Shown: piece by piece, positions 53,679 through 64,000 of the stretch
Numbering within the stretch: position 1 is the first letter of the stretch
Layout of the letters: each line of letters begins with the position of its first letter
Assembly (NCBI GenBank): GCA_964019695.1
Contig: OZ026517.1
Span: 54,243,672-54,307,671, forward strand
Origin: Loripinus fragilis
Lineage: Eukaryota; Mollusca; Bivalvia; Lucinida; Lucinidae
Direction: 5' to 3'
Length of the DNA: 64,000 nucleotides
Program-made: the position numbers and the translations under genes
Notes under the pieces: generated by a model
Seen by the model: only the letters and a program-made list of their open reading frames with translations
What the model was told of the DNA's origin: nothing
Database searches by the model: none

Positions 53679-53940
53679 TTTAGATGCATTTCTGCGATTG
53701 AGTCGTTCAACCTATGAAGTTCCATTTGTAACGTCTCTGTAGCAAATAGAGTGGACCGAGATCAGACTGTTATCATAGGAGCAGTCTGATCTTGTTCATC
53801 ACTGTTTGTCATTATTTTAGATGCATTTCCGCGATCGAGTCTTCAACCTTAGGATATCCATTTGTAACGTCTCTCTAGCAAACAGTGTGGATCCAGGTCA
53901 GACTTTTATCGTATGAGCAGTCTGATCTTGTTCAACACTG
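53679..53940. repeat. 137-bp tandem duplication with hairpin-family cores
   Basis: TTTAGATGCATTTC occurs at 53679 and 53816. Each unit has CATTTGTAACGTCTCT and an inverted AGATCAGACTG / CAGTCTGATCTTG core. Confidence 0.75.
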
Positions 53941-54530
53941 CAGCACCCTAGATAAGCAGCGTATCTGCGTAAATACGCAATTAAAATCCTCAAAAAGTAA
54001 TTAAAATGAAATGTGTGCGTACCGAAAAGCAATTCTAACGATCGGTATGCAATTACATGCGATGTCATTGCCTACCACTTGGTCCATTTCCTTTCCATTT
54101 GGGTAATAAACAAATGCCAGTCGGGTATTGATTTTTTTTACCAGCAAGCGCTCTATATAATTCCAGTTTTATGAAAATATCGGTGCCCAGTCCAGAATTT
54201 CGCGGAAAAACACTGTGATGAAAGTGAAACTTTAGCAAAGTGTACACTCTTGAATGTCAACAAATGTCAACAAGGGGATGAGATTTGCTTCAGGTACAAT
54301 AAAATCCGCTAGTTTGATACTTTAGAAAGGCAGACGATAGGAGTGAATAAATATGCAAGCACATAAAATTTCTGATGGCTTCATGCAATAAGAAAACGTG
54401 TAATTACAGAAGAAAAAAACATGGCGTAAAAAAATATGAAAAAATATGCAATTGTTTTTGCAAGTACGCAATTGAGGATTACTTCGCTGCGTAAATACCC
54501 AATTGACCCAAAAGCTTATCTAGGGCACTG
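53941..54530. mobile_element. 590-bp MITE with 6-bp TSD
   Basis: The ends read CAGCACCCTAGATAAGC and CAGTGCCCTAGATAAGC inward. ACACTG lies at 53935-53940 and 54531-54536. Inner arms share GCGTAAATAC-CAATT. It splits a hairpin-family unit (AACACTG|TTTGTC). Confidence 0.85.
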
Positions 54531-55301
54531 ACACTGTTTGTCTTTATATGCTAAAAAGTCATTTCCTTTTTGGACCATATCAGTTGTTTAAAAAAGACAA
54601 AAAAAGACTCAGTCTTCTTACAAAGCGATGTCCGAATGTCAAAAGATACCAGTAAGATCCACTGCCGTTGTCCCAGTAGTGAGTCTCTTTGAAAGCTTAA
54701 GTTGAATAATGAATCTAAGCTACAGACAATGTAAGCTTATTTGACACTGCTCACTCATCTCACTAATCAGCCGCCAACGAGTAGTTTAATTGGTTCCTTT
54801 AATTGAAGATGTGAAGATAATTGATTTTTTACAGGTGAGTTAAGTTCTTTTTTTAATTTACCGTTATGTTTTTTATACCTTTTGTATAAGCTTAATTGTT
54901 TGAATAGTGTGACGCATGTCAGACAGTAAATACAGATTGGTTTCCCTTTGAGGATCAAAGATGGCGGACGAAGCAAAGTGAAACTTCAACATGAGTTTTT
55001 GTTGGTAAAATAACTGTTACGACATATACATGCAGGTACGGACCCGTATCCCTCGACTTGTCAGTAGTTGTTTCACAAACTACCAGACCCCGAGACAGTC
55101 CTCATAGGCATGGCTCAGAGTCCGGTACGGACCCCTAGAATCCCAACAGTGGCGTCCCCTAGCGGTCATCCTTCCCTCAGAAGAATTTATTCGAGGAGAC
55201 ATCGCTGTAGGGGAGTTTGCTAGAATCAGTGTCTAGGGGTCCGGTACCAGATCCGTAGCCCCGTAGTCTAGGGGTCAGGTACTGGACTCAGAGACAGTGC
55301 C

Positions 55302-56204
55302 TTCAAATTCAATAAATACTGTTGAAGCTTCCAGACTTCTTGAGAGTGTAGTATAATAGGGTTGAGTGGTTTGGGGAGATTTGGATAGTCCGGTGGTTGG
55401 GAATGCCACTGTCACTTCAAGACCAACATGTTCACTGCCATTTCTGCAGCCTTTCTTTTACCCTGTCATGATAATGAGGTCGATTGGGCTGTTGCAAATC
55501 AAATTTCCCATAACGACATCCAAATGTATGGTGGCCAATAAGTGTCATGCATATATAAAGTGGTTTACAGTTAATATACAGTGCATAATTCAATTATCTT
55601 TGGTATACAATTGCATAAGTTTAAGTTTGGTTCCATTTATGTATTTGTTCTAAAACAAATGTTTCAAGAAATAATTTAGAAGCAAACAAAATGCTAGTCA
55701 AAATTAGTTGTGCCAGGTAAAGTGCAATCTAACCATATTCTCCTTATATATTTTTATCTAGCATTTTGTTTCTGTGTCAAAATATTATAGAAATTTCAAC
55801 TTTTTCTCAGACAAAATATTATTTCAATAACTTTTAGTTGCCTCCCTTGACATGATTTCAAGTATTGACTTTTTAAAACAATACAAGCAAAAACATGTTT
55901 TATGCAATTCTTAAAATTTGCACTGGGGCATTCAAAACCCATCTATAGGAAGAGAGTCTTATTGACTCCTGTAATACATATACAGACCTGAAGGAAAACA
56001 CTGAAGTCACACACAATAAACACTGTTTTCTCAAAAACCTACAATTTTCTCTGTATATGCATGTCATTTATTTGTCTCCATACTTTTGGATGCTGTTAGG
56101 TGGGAAAATAGATTTGCAGCGGAACAAGTGACCTTATTATCACCTTTCTGTCCAGGAATGACTGTGTGCATGTTGTTCTCAAAAAGCATGCAAGGAATAA
56201 CATT
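55302..56204. other. Intergenic, nothing recognised
   Basis: AT-rich. A 95-codon frame at 55366-55653 shows no domain. Confidence 0.35.
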
Positions 56205-56525
56205 ATTTACTGAAAATTCATCTGTTAAATTGAATTTTTTTAACAAAATCAGCAGACAAATTTATAAAAAAAAAAGGGTTTTCTGCAAAAATTTCCTAGA
56301 TGAATCAAAACTTTTACACCATCACCTTGCATCAAGATGGCATCAATAAAGGCTACAGTTTGACTGGAGAATGATTTTGCAATTTTTTGGCAACAGCTGC
56401 GCAGAGCATATAAAGCAGTATTTCAGTGCTTTTAAGTAGACAAATCGGTCTATTTTAGATAAATTGAACTATAAAAGATCAAAATAGAAGTGTTCCCAAC
56501 CTGTCAATAGAGTATTTACAGTCTT
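56205..56525. repeat. Two dispersed-repeat segments
   Basis: About 56205-56300 matches 52455-52559 inverted, and about 56300-56525 matches 35075-35275 inverted. The two may be one longer family split elsewhere. Confidence 0.6.
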
Positions 56526-57380
56526 TTTTTAGCGCACCTGAGCCAAAAGACTCAAAGGTGGTCTTCGTGCGTCTGCAAGCTGGAATCCGTAAAAATAGCT
56601 ATCAGCTGATCAGTCCAGTACATTCCATTTTCTTCAAATGTTCCAAGCTACAGTTTATTCCCCGATAAAGAATCACTAAGGAATCTATCTATTCTTGACA
56701 ATTTGTGTTTGTAACTGCCAACTGATTTGAAACAATACACATATAATACATCCATCATACCTCTTACAACCCATATGTAAGTTTAAAATCAAAAAGCTTT
56801 GATTTACAGAATAGTGGCAAATTATAACCCTTATGCAGTGTCTCCAGTAAAGAACCACATTCTTCAGTATAGATTACTATAGAATCACCTGAAGACAGTC
56901 CAGTCCCAAGGTGAAAATGGATTTAGCATCACATTGAAAGATAGTGATCAAAAGTTTGACCCCTAAAGAACATATTCAAGTAGTTTAGGTCATTCTTATA
57001 CAGTTTTAACACAAAATTTTGGTTCAAATTTTATAAGTGCTCATTATAAGCTACAATATTTGTAAATATTTATAAGTTCTGACACCAGATGTATATTTTT
57101 GTTCAAGGTTCAATAGACCAGCTGGATGTTATTGCTATCATCAGGGCTTATTGACCATGTGATAACAATTTTGACCACGTGGCTTTTAATTGTGGTTGGC
57201 AAAAAACCTTCCCCTCAATATAATGGTCATTGCGCTGGGCCAACATTTACGCAATAAAAATCACCTGAAGCAATATTATAGCCCCAGGTTTTGATTTGGA
57301 TATGTAGAATAGTGATTGAACATTGATTTACAATAATTTTCTTGTGAATAAAATAATTAATTTTATTAGTTTTTATTTGT
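56526..57380. other. Intergenic or intronic, nothing recognised
   Basis: AT-rich sequence with no gene seen. Confidence 0.35.
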
Positions 57381-57390
57381 TTTTGACAGG

Positions 57391-57586
57391 CTCCGGTGTT
57401 TTGGTCCGATGTCATCCGTTTCTATCTCCGATATTTTTGTTAAATGACGAAAAAATATGTGAAAAAAAAACATCATTTGATAGGTCAATGATCAAACTAT
57501 GGGGACCAGTCGTTAGAATTATTTTTTATGAAAAATTTTTTGCTTTAAATCGCTATAAAACATGTGCTGTTTCCATGTCGGATACA
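57391..57586 (+). CDS. Candidate exon, very tentative
   Basis: A good acceptor (TTTTTGACAG) precedes 57391, and an ATG at 57574 gives MSDT before a CAG|GTAAAC donor-like site at 57586-57587. If real, it could be the 5' end of the locus continuing at 60-63 kb, but its phase does not match the long frame there. Chance is a fair alternative. Confidence 0.15.
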
Positions 57587-58117
57587 GGTAAACAACAGTT
57601 TACTGCCGACCAGAGTATTTACCAGCCATCGGATAGATACCATAGTGTTCCGGATGATATTGATTTGTAACGAAGTGTTTGGACTCGTCTATACAATCTG
57701 CTTTATTTGCTTTCAGTAAGTAGCGAACTTTTATTTGATGAGAAAACTCTATGTTCGGATGCATACTTCCAGTCACTGTAACCACCAACTCAGTATAGGT
57801 CATCAGAAGACACATCCAAAAATAAGTGTTTCTTTACTGGCAACTGCACAGTGCCCAAGATTGCACTGTATTCTGTTAAATTTCCTGGCAGCTGGAAGTC
57901 AATTTTTCTATATGTAAGTCTGATATCATAGGGCATGTCCATGACATAGTTTTGGAACCACCTTGTTTCCTTTCAACTGAACAATTATTTTTTTTTTGAA
58001 ATTTTGCTTTCAGAACCAGGCTTGAAATTTGGTTACTGACAATATACTACAACATATTTTAGCCAACTTAAGTGGTAATTTCAAGGAATTCAGAAGAAAC
58101 TAATTATGTTCTGCATG
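57587..58117. other. Intergenic or intronic, nothing recognised
   Basis: No gene or clear repeat is seen. Confidence 0.35.
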
Positions 58118-58422
58118 AGGGTCTGGATGGGGGGGTCTGGTATTCACTATTCATTAAAAATTTAGCCCATTATTCATCTCATTAAAATTTTGGGTTATTC
58201 ATTAAAATAAGACCAATTATTCATTAACAGTAAAAAGGGTGGCAAAGAAATTTGATTATTCACTATTCATTAATTTTTTCTTCATTTCATTAAAAAAATA
58301 GAATTATTCATTATTTTTTAGGCCCTCAATATTCACTATTCATTATATTTTTGGCTCATTATTCACTATTCATTATAAAAAAGGGCCATTATTCACTAAT
58401 CATTATACCCCATCTAGACCCT
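58118..58422. mobile_element. hAT-like MITE with simple-sequence core, copy 2
   Basis: Ends AGGGTCTGG and CTAGACCCT enclose the same ATTCACTATTCATTA-type core as 31332-31579. Flanks TCTGCATG (58110-58117) and CCTGCATC (58423-58430) match at six of eight positions, an aged 8-bp duplication. Confidence 0.82.
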
Positions 58423-58630
58423 CCTGCATCCCTAATGATTACCCTTTCTAACAATACAAAGATTTGGCTTTGCTTCATCAAGTGGAAGAAATATATTGGA
58501 AAGTTTACACAAGTGATTCTTAATTTCTTTATAGGATACAGTTCTCTATTGGGGAATAAAAAGTACATTATTTAATTTACAACATCTTAGCAGTGCTCAG
58601 GTAGAATGACAGAAGAATACATCTAGGTTA

Positions 58631-59270
58631 GGAAGCGCAGTGGCTCAGTGGAAGAGTACTTGACTCTAGACCGAGGGGCAGCGGGTTCGAGCCTCACCGG
58701 CTTCAATGCGTTGTGTCCTTGAAGAAGGCACATTAATCCTAGCTTAGTACTGGTTCAACCCAGGAAGACCTGTCCCTTAATTGAAAGATTGTTGATGGGA
58801 TGTTTGTTTGTTTGTTTTATTGCTTTACGTCCCAAGTCAACAGCTATGGTCATTGCGGGACGGTCAGTTCACCTAACCACACTTTTTCCTGGGCAGGCTT
58901 GAACAAGCGGTTAACCAGTAATTTGTGCACATACTTTTGCTTGTAACTGACAACAACCCTTCTTGAATAAATCAGCCGAAGGGAGGAGAATGACCGTAGA
59001 AGTTATTTCATGATCAATCTCCACGAAAACAAGCGGTTAACCAGTAATTTGTGCACATACTTTCGCTTGTAACTGACAACAACCCTTCTTGAATAAATCA
59101 GCGGAAGGGAGGAGAATGACCGTAGAAATTATTTCATGATCAATCTCCACGAAAGTATGGGACCGGGCCGGGATCGAACTCGCGACCCCTGGATCTGCAG
59201 TCAGACACGCATCTGTAGCCAGACACGTTACCGACTGCGCTATGCGACGTAAAGAATCAAATCAAACAAA
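58631..59270. mobile_element. SINE family 1 (+) interrupted by SINE family 2 (-)
   Basis: Family 1 runs from GGAAGCGCAGTGGCTCAGTG to GTTGATGGGA at about 58800 and resumes at about 59247 with ACGTAAAGAATCAAATC. The insert is a reversed family 2 copy whose head is cut short (CTGCGCTATGCG). It carries a 126-bp internal tandem duplication (AACAAGCGGTTAACCAG at 58902 and 59028). Confidence 0.83.
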
Positions 59271-59548
59271 CAAATACCTAGGTGGTCAATTTTTTTGTTG
59301 TTGAATTTTCCTAGAAATTTACAGCCCCTTTCTTAATGTACTTCTTTGCCCACCCAAAAATGAGAGTTTTTCAGACAAATTTTATTCTATTTATAAAAGA
59401 CTTTTATTCCCCACTACATTGACACCTGTTCTAGTGATCCACTTTCAAATCATATGAATGCGTTGATGTTTTGCAAAAATAATGATATTTGATGTGGTGC
59501 TATGTCTTATATGAATTTTTTAAGAAACTGGTCAATTGACAACCCAGG
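59271..59548. other. Intergenic, nothing recognised
   Basis: AT-rich with no gene seen. Confidence 0.3.
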
Positions 59549-59775
59549 GTTCAAGCTGAAGGTTTGTATAGGGGTTCTAGGGATACAGGATATTTGACAT
59601 TTTACTTCCAGGGATACAGGATACTTTCCATTTTACTTCCAGGGATATAGGATATTTAGGAAATTTGATTAAGGGGATCTTTACCGATTTACTAAAAGGG
59701 ATATGGGATACTTTCCTGTTTACTTCCAGGGATATATGATACTGGTACCCCCCCACCCCTATACAAGCCTCAAGC
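59549..59775. mobile_element. Inverted-repeat element with ~40-bp internal repeats
   Basis: AGCTGAAGGTTTGTATAGGG at the left mirrors CCCTATACAAGCCTCAAGCT at the right. Between them CCAGGGATACAGGATA-type units recur about five times with TTTTACTT spacers. Confidence 0.65.
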
Positions 59776-60318
59776 TGGGCCCTGACAGTAGACAGAAACT
59801 TGTGACTTCTCCCTCCAGTAAAATTAGGGAAAGTGACAGTTAGATATAGGTAGAAGTTATAGCGAAAATTACGGCATTGTCTGTCAGTTTAGCAAATTAG
59901 CTAATACACATATGATTCTATTGCCATTAAATGGAAGGAGAAATATGATGCAGTGGAAGTAGATTGTGACGACAGCTTGCGCGTTTGTGTGGTGACAGAA
60001 TGAAAAAGAGTCTCCCTACAATTTTTTTTTAAGGAGACTCCCACTTCTCCCTGGGTCCCATTTTGGGTGTAATTTCGGTCCCTAGGGCGACCATTTCGCC
60101 CTAGTCGCCCCCTAGCTTAGTCCCTGACAACCTTGCCTGATCTGAATCCAAACTGTTTGACACTGATGGTATTCCTAAAAAGTAGATAAAATTAATTTTG
60201 GAAATAAAATGAGCAGACAATAAGTACAAAGCAAGCAAATGATCCACATACAAAGAGTCAAAACATAGAGCCTTGCTAATGATTTATTATTATTTTTATT
60301 TTATTTTGTTTGTTTCAG
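59776..60318. other. Intronic or intergenic with a hairpin-family fragment
   Basis: The part from about 60128 (CCTGATCTGAATCCAAACTG) to the acceptor at 60318 is duplicated at 62400-62601, so it belongs to the exon-duplication unit. Confidence 0.5.
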
Positions 60319-61373
60319 CGAAATCTCATTCACTGAAGCTTTTTACACATCCTCAACTGGTCATCAATACCAAACTGTGAGAGATTAAATGTGGTGATAC
60401 TGACCAATCAAGAACTTCATGTCAACCCTGGGAATCAGCCTAGGTCCCTACTGATGTCTAGAGGCGTCCTTCCCACTCAGGCTTATGCAATGCAGAATGT
60501 CCAGAACTTACAAAAACAGGAAGATGCTGTACAGGGGGCGCATTCTGTGACTTCCCAAAATATGTCAACCAGTCACCAATTTCAGACAGGTCCGCTCACT
60601 CGGCTGCGTGGTCAGCAATTTCAGCAGCGGATTGTTCAGCAACATCAGCATACTCCCATGCAAGATCAGGCTATTGATTCGCTGGGAAATCCTGAGCAGC
60701 TTGGTGAACAAATAGCGCTAGCAGAGAGACAGATTGAAGAAAACAGAAGAAAACTGTTAATGTATTCCCCACTCCAGGGACAGACTCAACACGTACCACA
60801 CAATGCCAATATTCAACAGCTTCAGACGGCTAAGAAGGAACAAGCTCAAGTTTTGAAGCCAGTGAGTTACAATATGAATAAAATGCAGATTCCTAATAAC
60901 GTGAGAGGCAATGTATCTACACAGTCTCCACAAAGCAAGACTGACGTGAAGTTAGCGAACAGTACTGGTGCTCCAAAAAGAACAGTACAGCAAACTAAAC
61001 CTCGAGTCATAGCCCCGTCCAATAAAAGAAGAAAAATGTGTGTTCAGCCAGAGTCACAAAATCACACTTTATCTCAGTCAAACAATTATCAGCAAATTGG
61101 TAATCAAAATATTCCTGTGATCAAGGGAAGTAATCCTGCAAGTGCCAACATGTGTCAGACAATTCCAACCAATCAAAACAGGAAAACCCATCCACAGAAT
61201 AATTCTTTTACTGATTGTGAGATGACACCAGGTACAGTTGAACGGGTAGAACTGAAGGGAGGGGGGAAGTTTGAGGAAGGAAAGATATACATGGTGAACA
61301 ATCGAAAAGGACAAGAGAAGAAAATGATTTGGAAAGGTGGAGAGTTAGTGAACTTCAAATCAACTCATACCAG
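60319..61373 (+). pseudogene. Duplicated Gln-rich exon, upstream copy with frame lesions
   Basis: An exon-like unit between acceptor TTTGTTTCAG and donor CCAG|GTTGGT. An open frame runs from 60337; its first ATG is 60454 (MSRGVLPTQAYAMQNVQNLQ). It is Gln/Asn-rich with a KRRK basic cluster and a C-terminal segment VERVELKGGGKFEEGKIYMV. Against the downstream copy it has small deletions near 60385 and 60407 and a 2-base deletion near 61364. The homologous frame meets TAA at about 60385, and the exit phase differs. It may be a decaying exon, or one used only with an internal start. Confidence 0.6.
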
Positions 61374-61378
61374 GTTGG

Positions 61379-61874
61379 TAGTCATTGCATAGTTCAATGT
61401 AGGTTTATAACATTTACCTTTTACAATATCTTACAATGGCATAGCCTGAATGCTGGAAAAAATATGCACATCAAAGGGAGACTACTGGACCAAGCAGTGA
61501 TTTTCTTCAATTGCGTCCCTTTTCAAAATGGGAACTTCTCTTAAAGGAAAGAATTTGCTCCTAGAGGTAGCGAATTATTACCTTTAAGAGCAGTTCCTTG
61601 TGGCATGGAAAATCGGTTTTACCACATTAGATGACCTCCCTTGAATGTTACTATTTTTATTTTGCATGTGTGTAAGTGCGTAATGAGAGTTACGCCAATG
61701 TCTTATATATTAATCTCAGTACTACCTCATGATTCTGTACATGCCAGGATATATATTTGCAACATTAGAAACCTAAAAATGAAGAAAATCTATAAAAATA
61801 AGGAGCAAACAATTCTCAAATCATGCTTGTTGTTTTAATGTACTACCCCAATTTTTATCCAATTTGTTTGCATG
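61379..61874. other. Spacer between the duplicated exons
   Basis: Contains a hairpin at about 61520-61592 (GGGAACTTCTCTTAAAGGAA and its inverse), similar to the one near 8727. No gene is seen. Confidence 0.45.
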
Positions 61875-62122
61875 AGGCCAAATAAAAAAATTAGTGTGTT
61901 TCGGGTAACAGGTCTGAAAATTTTAGGTAGGATAGGCACACATTTTTTTTTATAATTTTTTTTTGAAAAAAATATATAATTTTATGCATTTTGAAAGGCA
62001 AAATGCCTTTCAAAATGGATCAAATTAATTTTTTCTAGAAAACCTGAAAAAAATTCTAGGTATCGCCAGTAAATTTAGGTAGGGTTGAGTAACCCTAAAC
62101 ACAGGTATTTTTTATTTGGCCT
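61875..62122. mobile_element. Palindromic MITE, copy B
   Basis: Same family as 9321-9560: AGGCCAAATAAAAAAATTAG at the left, TATTTTTTATTTGGCCT at the right, with GTGTGTTTCGGGTAAC and CCTTTCAAAATG inside. It lies between the two exon copies. Confidence 0.8.
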
Positions 62123-62399
62123 GATTCCAATTATTAGCTACTAGTAAGTACTATGAAGTTGTCTAGCAGATTTGGATAACATGTATAAAGTGTAAATCAG
62201 TGTCATAATTATCTTGTAGTCCATGAAGACTGTTCCTTAGAAATCCTTGAATTCTGCATCACCTTGTCTGTATGAACTTTCGGTTCCAAGCTTGCTAGTG
62301 GCGACTTTAAAATAATAATAATATTAAATAGACTTTATTTCTAGAGGGTGACACTTTTAGCAAAAACTAATCTTTTGTTGTCCACTTCTTACTTTGCTT

Positions 62400-62520
62400 G
62401 GGCTCAGATCAGGTCCGACAAAAAATCACACTATCTAGATCCAAACTGTTTGACACCCTGATTGTATTGCTGATATTTTGAAAAAAAAATTTTTTGGAAA
62501 CAAGAAACAGACAAGTATAA
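62400..62520. repeat. Hairpin-family fragment upstream of exon copy 2
   Basis: AGATCAGGTCCGAC, TCTAGATCCAAACTGTTTGAC and an AACAGACAAGTATAAAGCAAG stretch shared with about 60128-60240. Confidence 0.55.
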
Positions 62521-62601
62521 AGCAAGCAATTTAGCCAGCATATAAAGAGTTAAAACAGTAAGCCCAGCCAGGCTAAATTATTATAATTTTTGTTGTTTCA
62601 G

Positions 62602-63698
62602 AGAGACCCCATTCACTGAGGCCTTTTCCACAGCCTCAGCTGGTCATCAGTACCAAACTTTGAGAGAAGCCAAAGTGGTGAACGCTGACCAATCAAGAAC
62701 TCTTCATGTCAGTCCTAGGAATCAGCCACCTAGCCTGGCCAACGTCTCTATGAAGCAGCTGGATTCCCCATTGATGTCTAGAGGTGTCTTACCCACTCAG
62801 GTTTATGCACGGCAAAATGTTCAGAAATTCCCCAAGCAGGTACATGTAGCTGCTGTCCCAAATGGGCATGGGGGACAATCTGCAACTAACCAAAACATGT
62901 CATCCAGTCAGCAATTACAGACAGGCCGGTTGCCTTTTCAGCTATCTCAGCAGCGGATTTTTCAGCAACATCAGCATAGTCCATTGCAAGATCAGGCTGT
63001 TGTCTTGCAGGGTAATCCCAAGCAGCTTGATGAACAAATAGCACTAGCAGAGAGACAAACTGAAGAAAACAGAAGAAATCTGTTAAGGTATTCCCCATTT
63101 CCAGCACAGACTCAACACGTACCACACAATGCCAATATTAAACAGCTTCAAACTGCTAAGCAGAAACAAGACAACGGTTTGAAGCCAGCTGGGTACAATT
63201 TGAATAAAGTGCAGATTCCCATTAAAGTAAGAGACAATGTAATTACACCGTCACCACAAAGCAACACTGATGTGAAGTTAGTGAACAGAACTGGTGCTCC
63301 AAATAGAACAATACAACAAACTAACTCACAAGTCATGGTGTCCAATAAAAGAAGAAAACTGTGTGTTAAGCAGGAGTCACAAAATCCCGCTTTCTCTCAG
63401 TCGACCTGTTTTCAGCAGATTGGGAATCAAAACATTCCTGTAATCAAGGGAAGTAATCCTGCAAGTGCCAACATGTGTCAGACTATTCAAACCAAGCAAA
63501 ACGGGAAAACCCATCCACAGAATAATTCTTTTACTGATTGTGAGGTGACACCAGGTACAGTTGAACGGGTAGAACTGAAGGGAGGGGGGAAGTTTGAGGA
63601 AGGACAGATATACATGGTAAGGAATCGAAAAGGACAAGAGATTAAAATGATTTGGAAAGGTGGAGAGTTAGTGAACTTCAAATCAACTGTCATACCAG
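62602..63698 (+). CDS. Gln-rich nuclear-type protein, large exon (partial gene)
   Basis: The exon lies between acceptor TTGTTGTTTCAG and donor CCAG|GTTAGT. The frame is open throughout, from ETPFTEAFSTASAGHQYQTL to FKSTVIPG. Most of it is disordered and Gln/Asn/Ser-rich (FQLSQQRIFQQHQHSPLQDQ). A basic SNKRRKLCVKQE segment combines a nuclear-localisation-like cluster with a VKQE SUMO-type site. The last ~50 residues (VERVELKGGGKFEEGQIYMV onward) are the most conserved between the two copies and probably a folded segment or part of one. I recognise no family. The start codon and later exons are not visible; the next exon would lie beyond the window. Confidence 0.65.
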
Positions 63699-64000
63699 GT
63701 TAGTAGTACTGAACCAATACATTTACATGTACCTTTCAATTTTTCATATTTAATGTCATATTTGCCTTGTGATATGGTCCTCGACGTAAGAAAACCTGTC
63801 TTCTGTGTTTGTGAACTACAAAGGGGCTGAACAGCCTTAGTATCTGCGCAGACTGATCAGCCCCTTTGTTATTCTTTTGTTGGAAAGTATTATATACTGA
63901 CGGACTTTAAAAACGCAACACTTGGATAACAGCTTTATTTTTTATCTCGGAAAAGAATGCAGAGCAATAATTTTGATTGTATGTTAAAGAGAATTCATTT
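63699..64000. other. Intron start with hairpin and a possible element end
   Basis: CAAAGGGGCTGA / TCAGCCCCTTTG form a hairpin at about 63819-63868. At 63898-63925, CTGACGGACTTTAAAAACGC follows TATA, which looks like the left end of a Tc1/mariner-type element cut by the window edge. Confidence 0.4.

Larger units (their letters stand above)
52560..55301. mobile_element. 2.7-kb long-inverted-repeat element
   Basis: Arms about 52560-52865 and 54875-55301 start GGCACTGTCTC and share GTAGTTTGTGAAACAACTAC, GAAGTTTCACTTTGCTTC and AAGCTTATACAAAAGGTATA. The right arm has an extra block of about 95 bp. TTCAATAAA precedes it at 52551-52559 and also occurs at 55308-55316, six bases beyond the right end, a possible shifted 9-bp duplication. 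No transposase is seen. Confidence 0.75.

Noticed and set aside
57574..62605. Joining the MSDT candidate exon to the Gln-rich exon
   Set aside because: The phase-1 donor would read the 62602 exon in a frame that stops after about 20 codons, so the join is not supported.

Overview
The window is invertebrate nuclear DNA, most likely from a heterodont bivalve mollusc. Evidence: AT-rich sequence, introns with GT-AG ends, an intron-split inhibitor-of-apoptosis (IAP) gene, two abundant tRNA-derived SINE families, a dense population of short palindromic DNA elements built on a CAGATCAGG-type hairpin, and LINEs of types common in bivalves. The species is not determinable by reading. There is no bacterial-style operon, rRNA, free-standing tRNA or CRISPR.

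Layout. 1-2082: intergenic, with two inverted-repeat elements, a SINE and a possible 163-aa reading frame. 2083-14541: one complete IAP gene on the plus strand, seven coding exons, 708 residues, three BIR zinc domains, a UBA domain and a C-terminal RING finger (XIAP-like order, no CARD seen). Its introns are packed with SINEs and hairpin elements, two of which lie within about 20 bp of splice acceptors. 14542-21370: 3' UTR with repeats of the RING exon end, then mostly mobile-element debris. 21374-23057: truncated LINE reverse transcriptase. 24014-28165: an LTR retrotransposon with two ~1.09-kb LTRs, a gag-like zinc-knuckle protein on the minus strand and no pol. 28.2-35.5 kb: minisatellites, a 155-bp tandem repeat carrying a MITE, and a duplicated 470-bp repeat. 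36004-39841: a 3.8-kb nested foldback element with an 8-bp target duplication. 39920-40616: a second element of similar type. 40762-52494: a three-level nest. A CR1-like LINE (minus strand) is split by a 10.7-kb inverted-repeat element filled with a satellite array, and that array is split by a nearly full-length 6-kb LINE with ORF1, endonuclease, reverse transcriptase and RNase H. 52560-55301: another long-inverted-repeat element. 57-64 kb: a second host locus containing a tandemly duplicated large exon for an unrecognised glutamine-rich, probably nuclear protein; the upstream copy carries frame lesions at both ends.

The IAP gene is the only confidently functional host gene. By family knowledge it would bind caspases or signalling partners through its BIR domains and ubiquitinate targets through its RING. 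The rest of the window is a record of nested transposition. The most unusual object is the satellite-bearing inverted-repeat element at 41610-52286: its internal monomers repeat the same palindrome that forms its ends, and its CCGG target duplication sits precisely in the reading frame of the LINE it interrupts.
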